Positions 5,096-5,233 of a stretch of DNA of 5,233 nucleotides are shown here, in pieces. Position 1 is the stretch's first letter; each line of letters begins with the position of its first letter. The notes beneath the pieces were generated by a model, which searched no databases, was not told the origin of the DNA, and saw only the letters and a program-made list of their open reading frames with translations. A program made the translations under genes and the position numbers. This stretch comes from an uncultured Lachnospiraceae bacterium (GTDB lineage: Bacteria; Bacillota; Clostridia; Lachnospirales; Lachnospiraceae): the NCBI GenBank assembly GCA_902782815.1, contig CACZOS010000283.1:1-5233 (forward strand). The letters are read 5' to 3'.

Positions 5096-5233
5096 CTATG
5101 CAAGATAATCCACATACCTTTCCGCCATTTTGCGCCAGTTAGAAAGCGCTTCCCCCATGTTGGCTCCACATGATTCACGGTACATTGCCCAGACAAACCA
5201 GTAATAAGCAATAATTGCCGTGTATGCCATGTA
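5096..5233 (-). CDS. Choline-kinase-like protein (LicA-type phosphotransferase), C-terminal end only
   Basis: Only the last 45 codons and a TAG stop are inside the window; the gene enters from the right edge. The open frame reads YMAYTAIIAYYWFVWAMYRE, then SCGANMGEALSNWRKMAERY, then VDYLA. This Tyr/Trp-rich helix pair (YYWFVWAMYRES, GANMGEALSNW, MAERYVDYL) resembles, from memory, the C-termini of LicA-like choline/ethanolamine kinases in Firmicutes, which would phosphorylate choline in the cytoplasm ahead of the LicC step. The position beside a LicC-like gene fits. Competing open frames on this stretch give compositions with no family resemblance. Only 45 residues are visible and no catalytic motif is included, so the family call is tentative; another aminoglycoside-phosphotransferase-fold protein is possible. 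Confidence 0.6.
   Translation of the reverse strand, partial: YMAYTAIIAYYWFVWAMYRESCGANMGEALSNWRKMAERYVDYLA

Noticed and set aside
5063..5096. Candidate terminator after the choline-kinase-like gene
   Set aside because: There is a T6 run on the minus strand, but the preceding bases do not form a stable GC-rich stem; TGATA/TATCA would enclose the T-run in its loop.
5023..5211. A 62-codon minus-strand open frame near the right edge
   Set aside because: It overlaps in another frame the choline-kinase-like C-terminus, which has a coherent aromatic-helix pattern. This frame has no recognisable features.

Overview
The window looks like a piece of a Gram-positive Clostridia chromosome, most likely Lachnospiraceae or a relative. 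The clues are mid-40s GC (estimated by eye), strong GGAGG-type ribosome binding sites, textbook sigma-A promoters, and a phosphocholine-type gene set as found in gut Firmicutes. The organism call is inference.

Layout, right to left. At the right edge (5096-5233, minus) is the last part of a protein whose C-terminus resembles LicA-type choline kinases. Converging on it is a plus-strand gene (4045-5016) encoding an XRE/Cro-CI type helix-turn-helix (HTH) fused to an IspD/TarI-like cytidylyltransferase fold in which several catalytic positions appear lost. A 222-bp intergenic region (3823-4044) holds two back-to-back consensus promoters and a dense set of repeated TGTTGA half-sites. Leftward from it runs a minus-strand operon: a LicC-like phosphocholine cytidylyltransferase with an N-terminal winged-helix-like domain (2935-3822), a family-5 (peptide/dipeptide type) extracellular binding protein (1376-2902), an intergenic terminator-like hairpin (1324-1362), a DppB/OppB-type permease (307-1311), and the N-terminal part of a DppC/OppC-type permease that runs off the left edge (1-374).

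Working model (inference): this is a phosphocholine, or other phospho-amino-alcohol, uptake and activation locus. The ABC importer would bring in a precursor, a choline-kinase-like enzyme would phosphorylate it, and the LicC-like enzyme would make the CDP-activated form for decoration of a cell-surface polymer. The HTH-IspD protein is a candidate autoregulator that could read a CDP-alcohol, CTP or phospho-alcohol ligand through a retired enzyme fold and act on the shared divergent control region. The most unusual point is that both divergent genes are fusions of a DNA-binding-like N-terminus to a cytidylyltransferase fold, from two different nucleotidyltransferase subfamilies.

No tRNA, rRNA, CRISPR array, insertion sequence or other mobile element was recognised. 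Apart from the 222-bp control region, intergenic gaps are short (32, 64 and 79 nt) and permeases B and C overlap by 68 nt.
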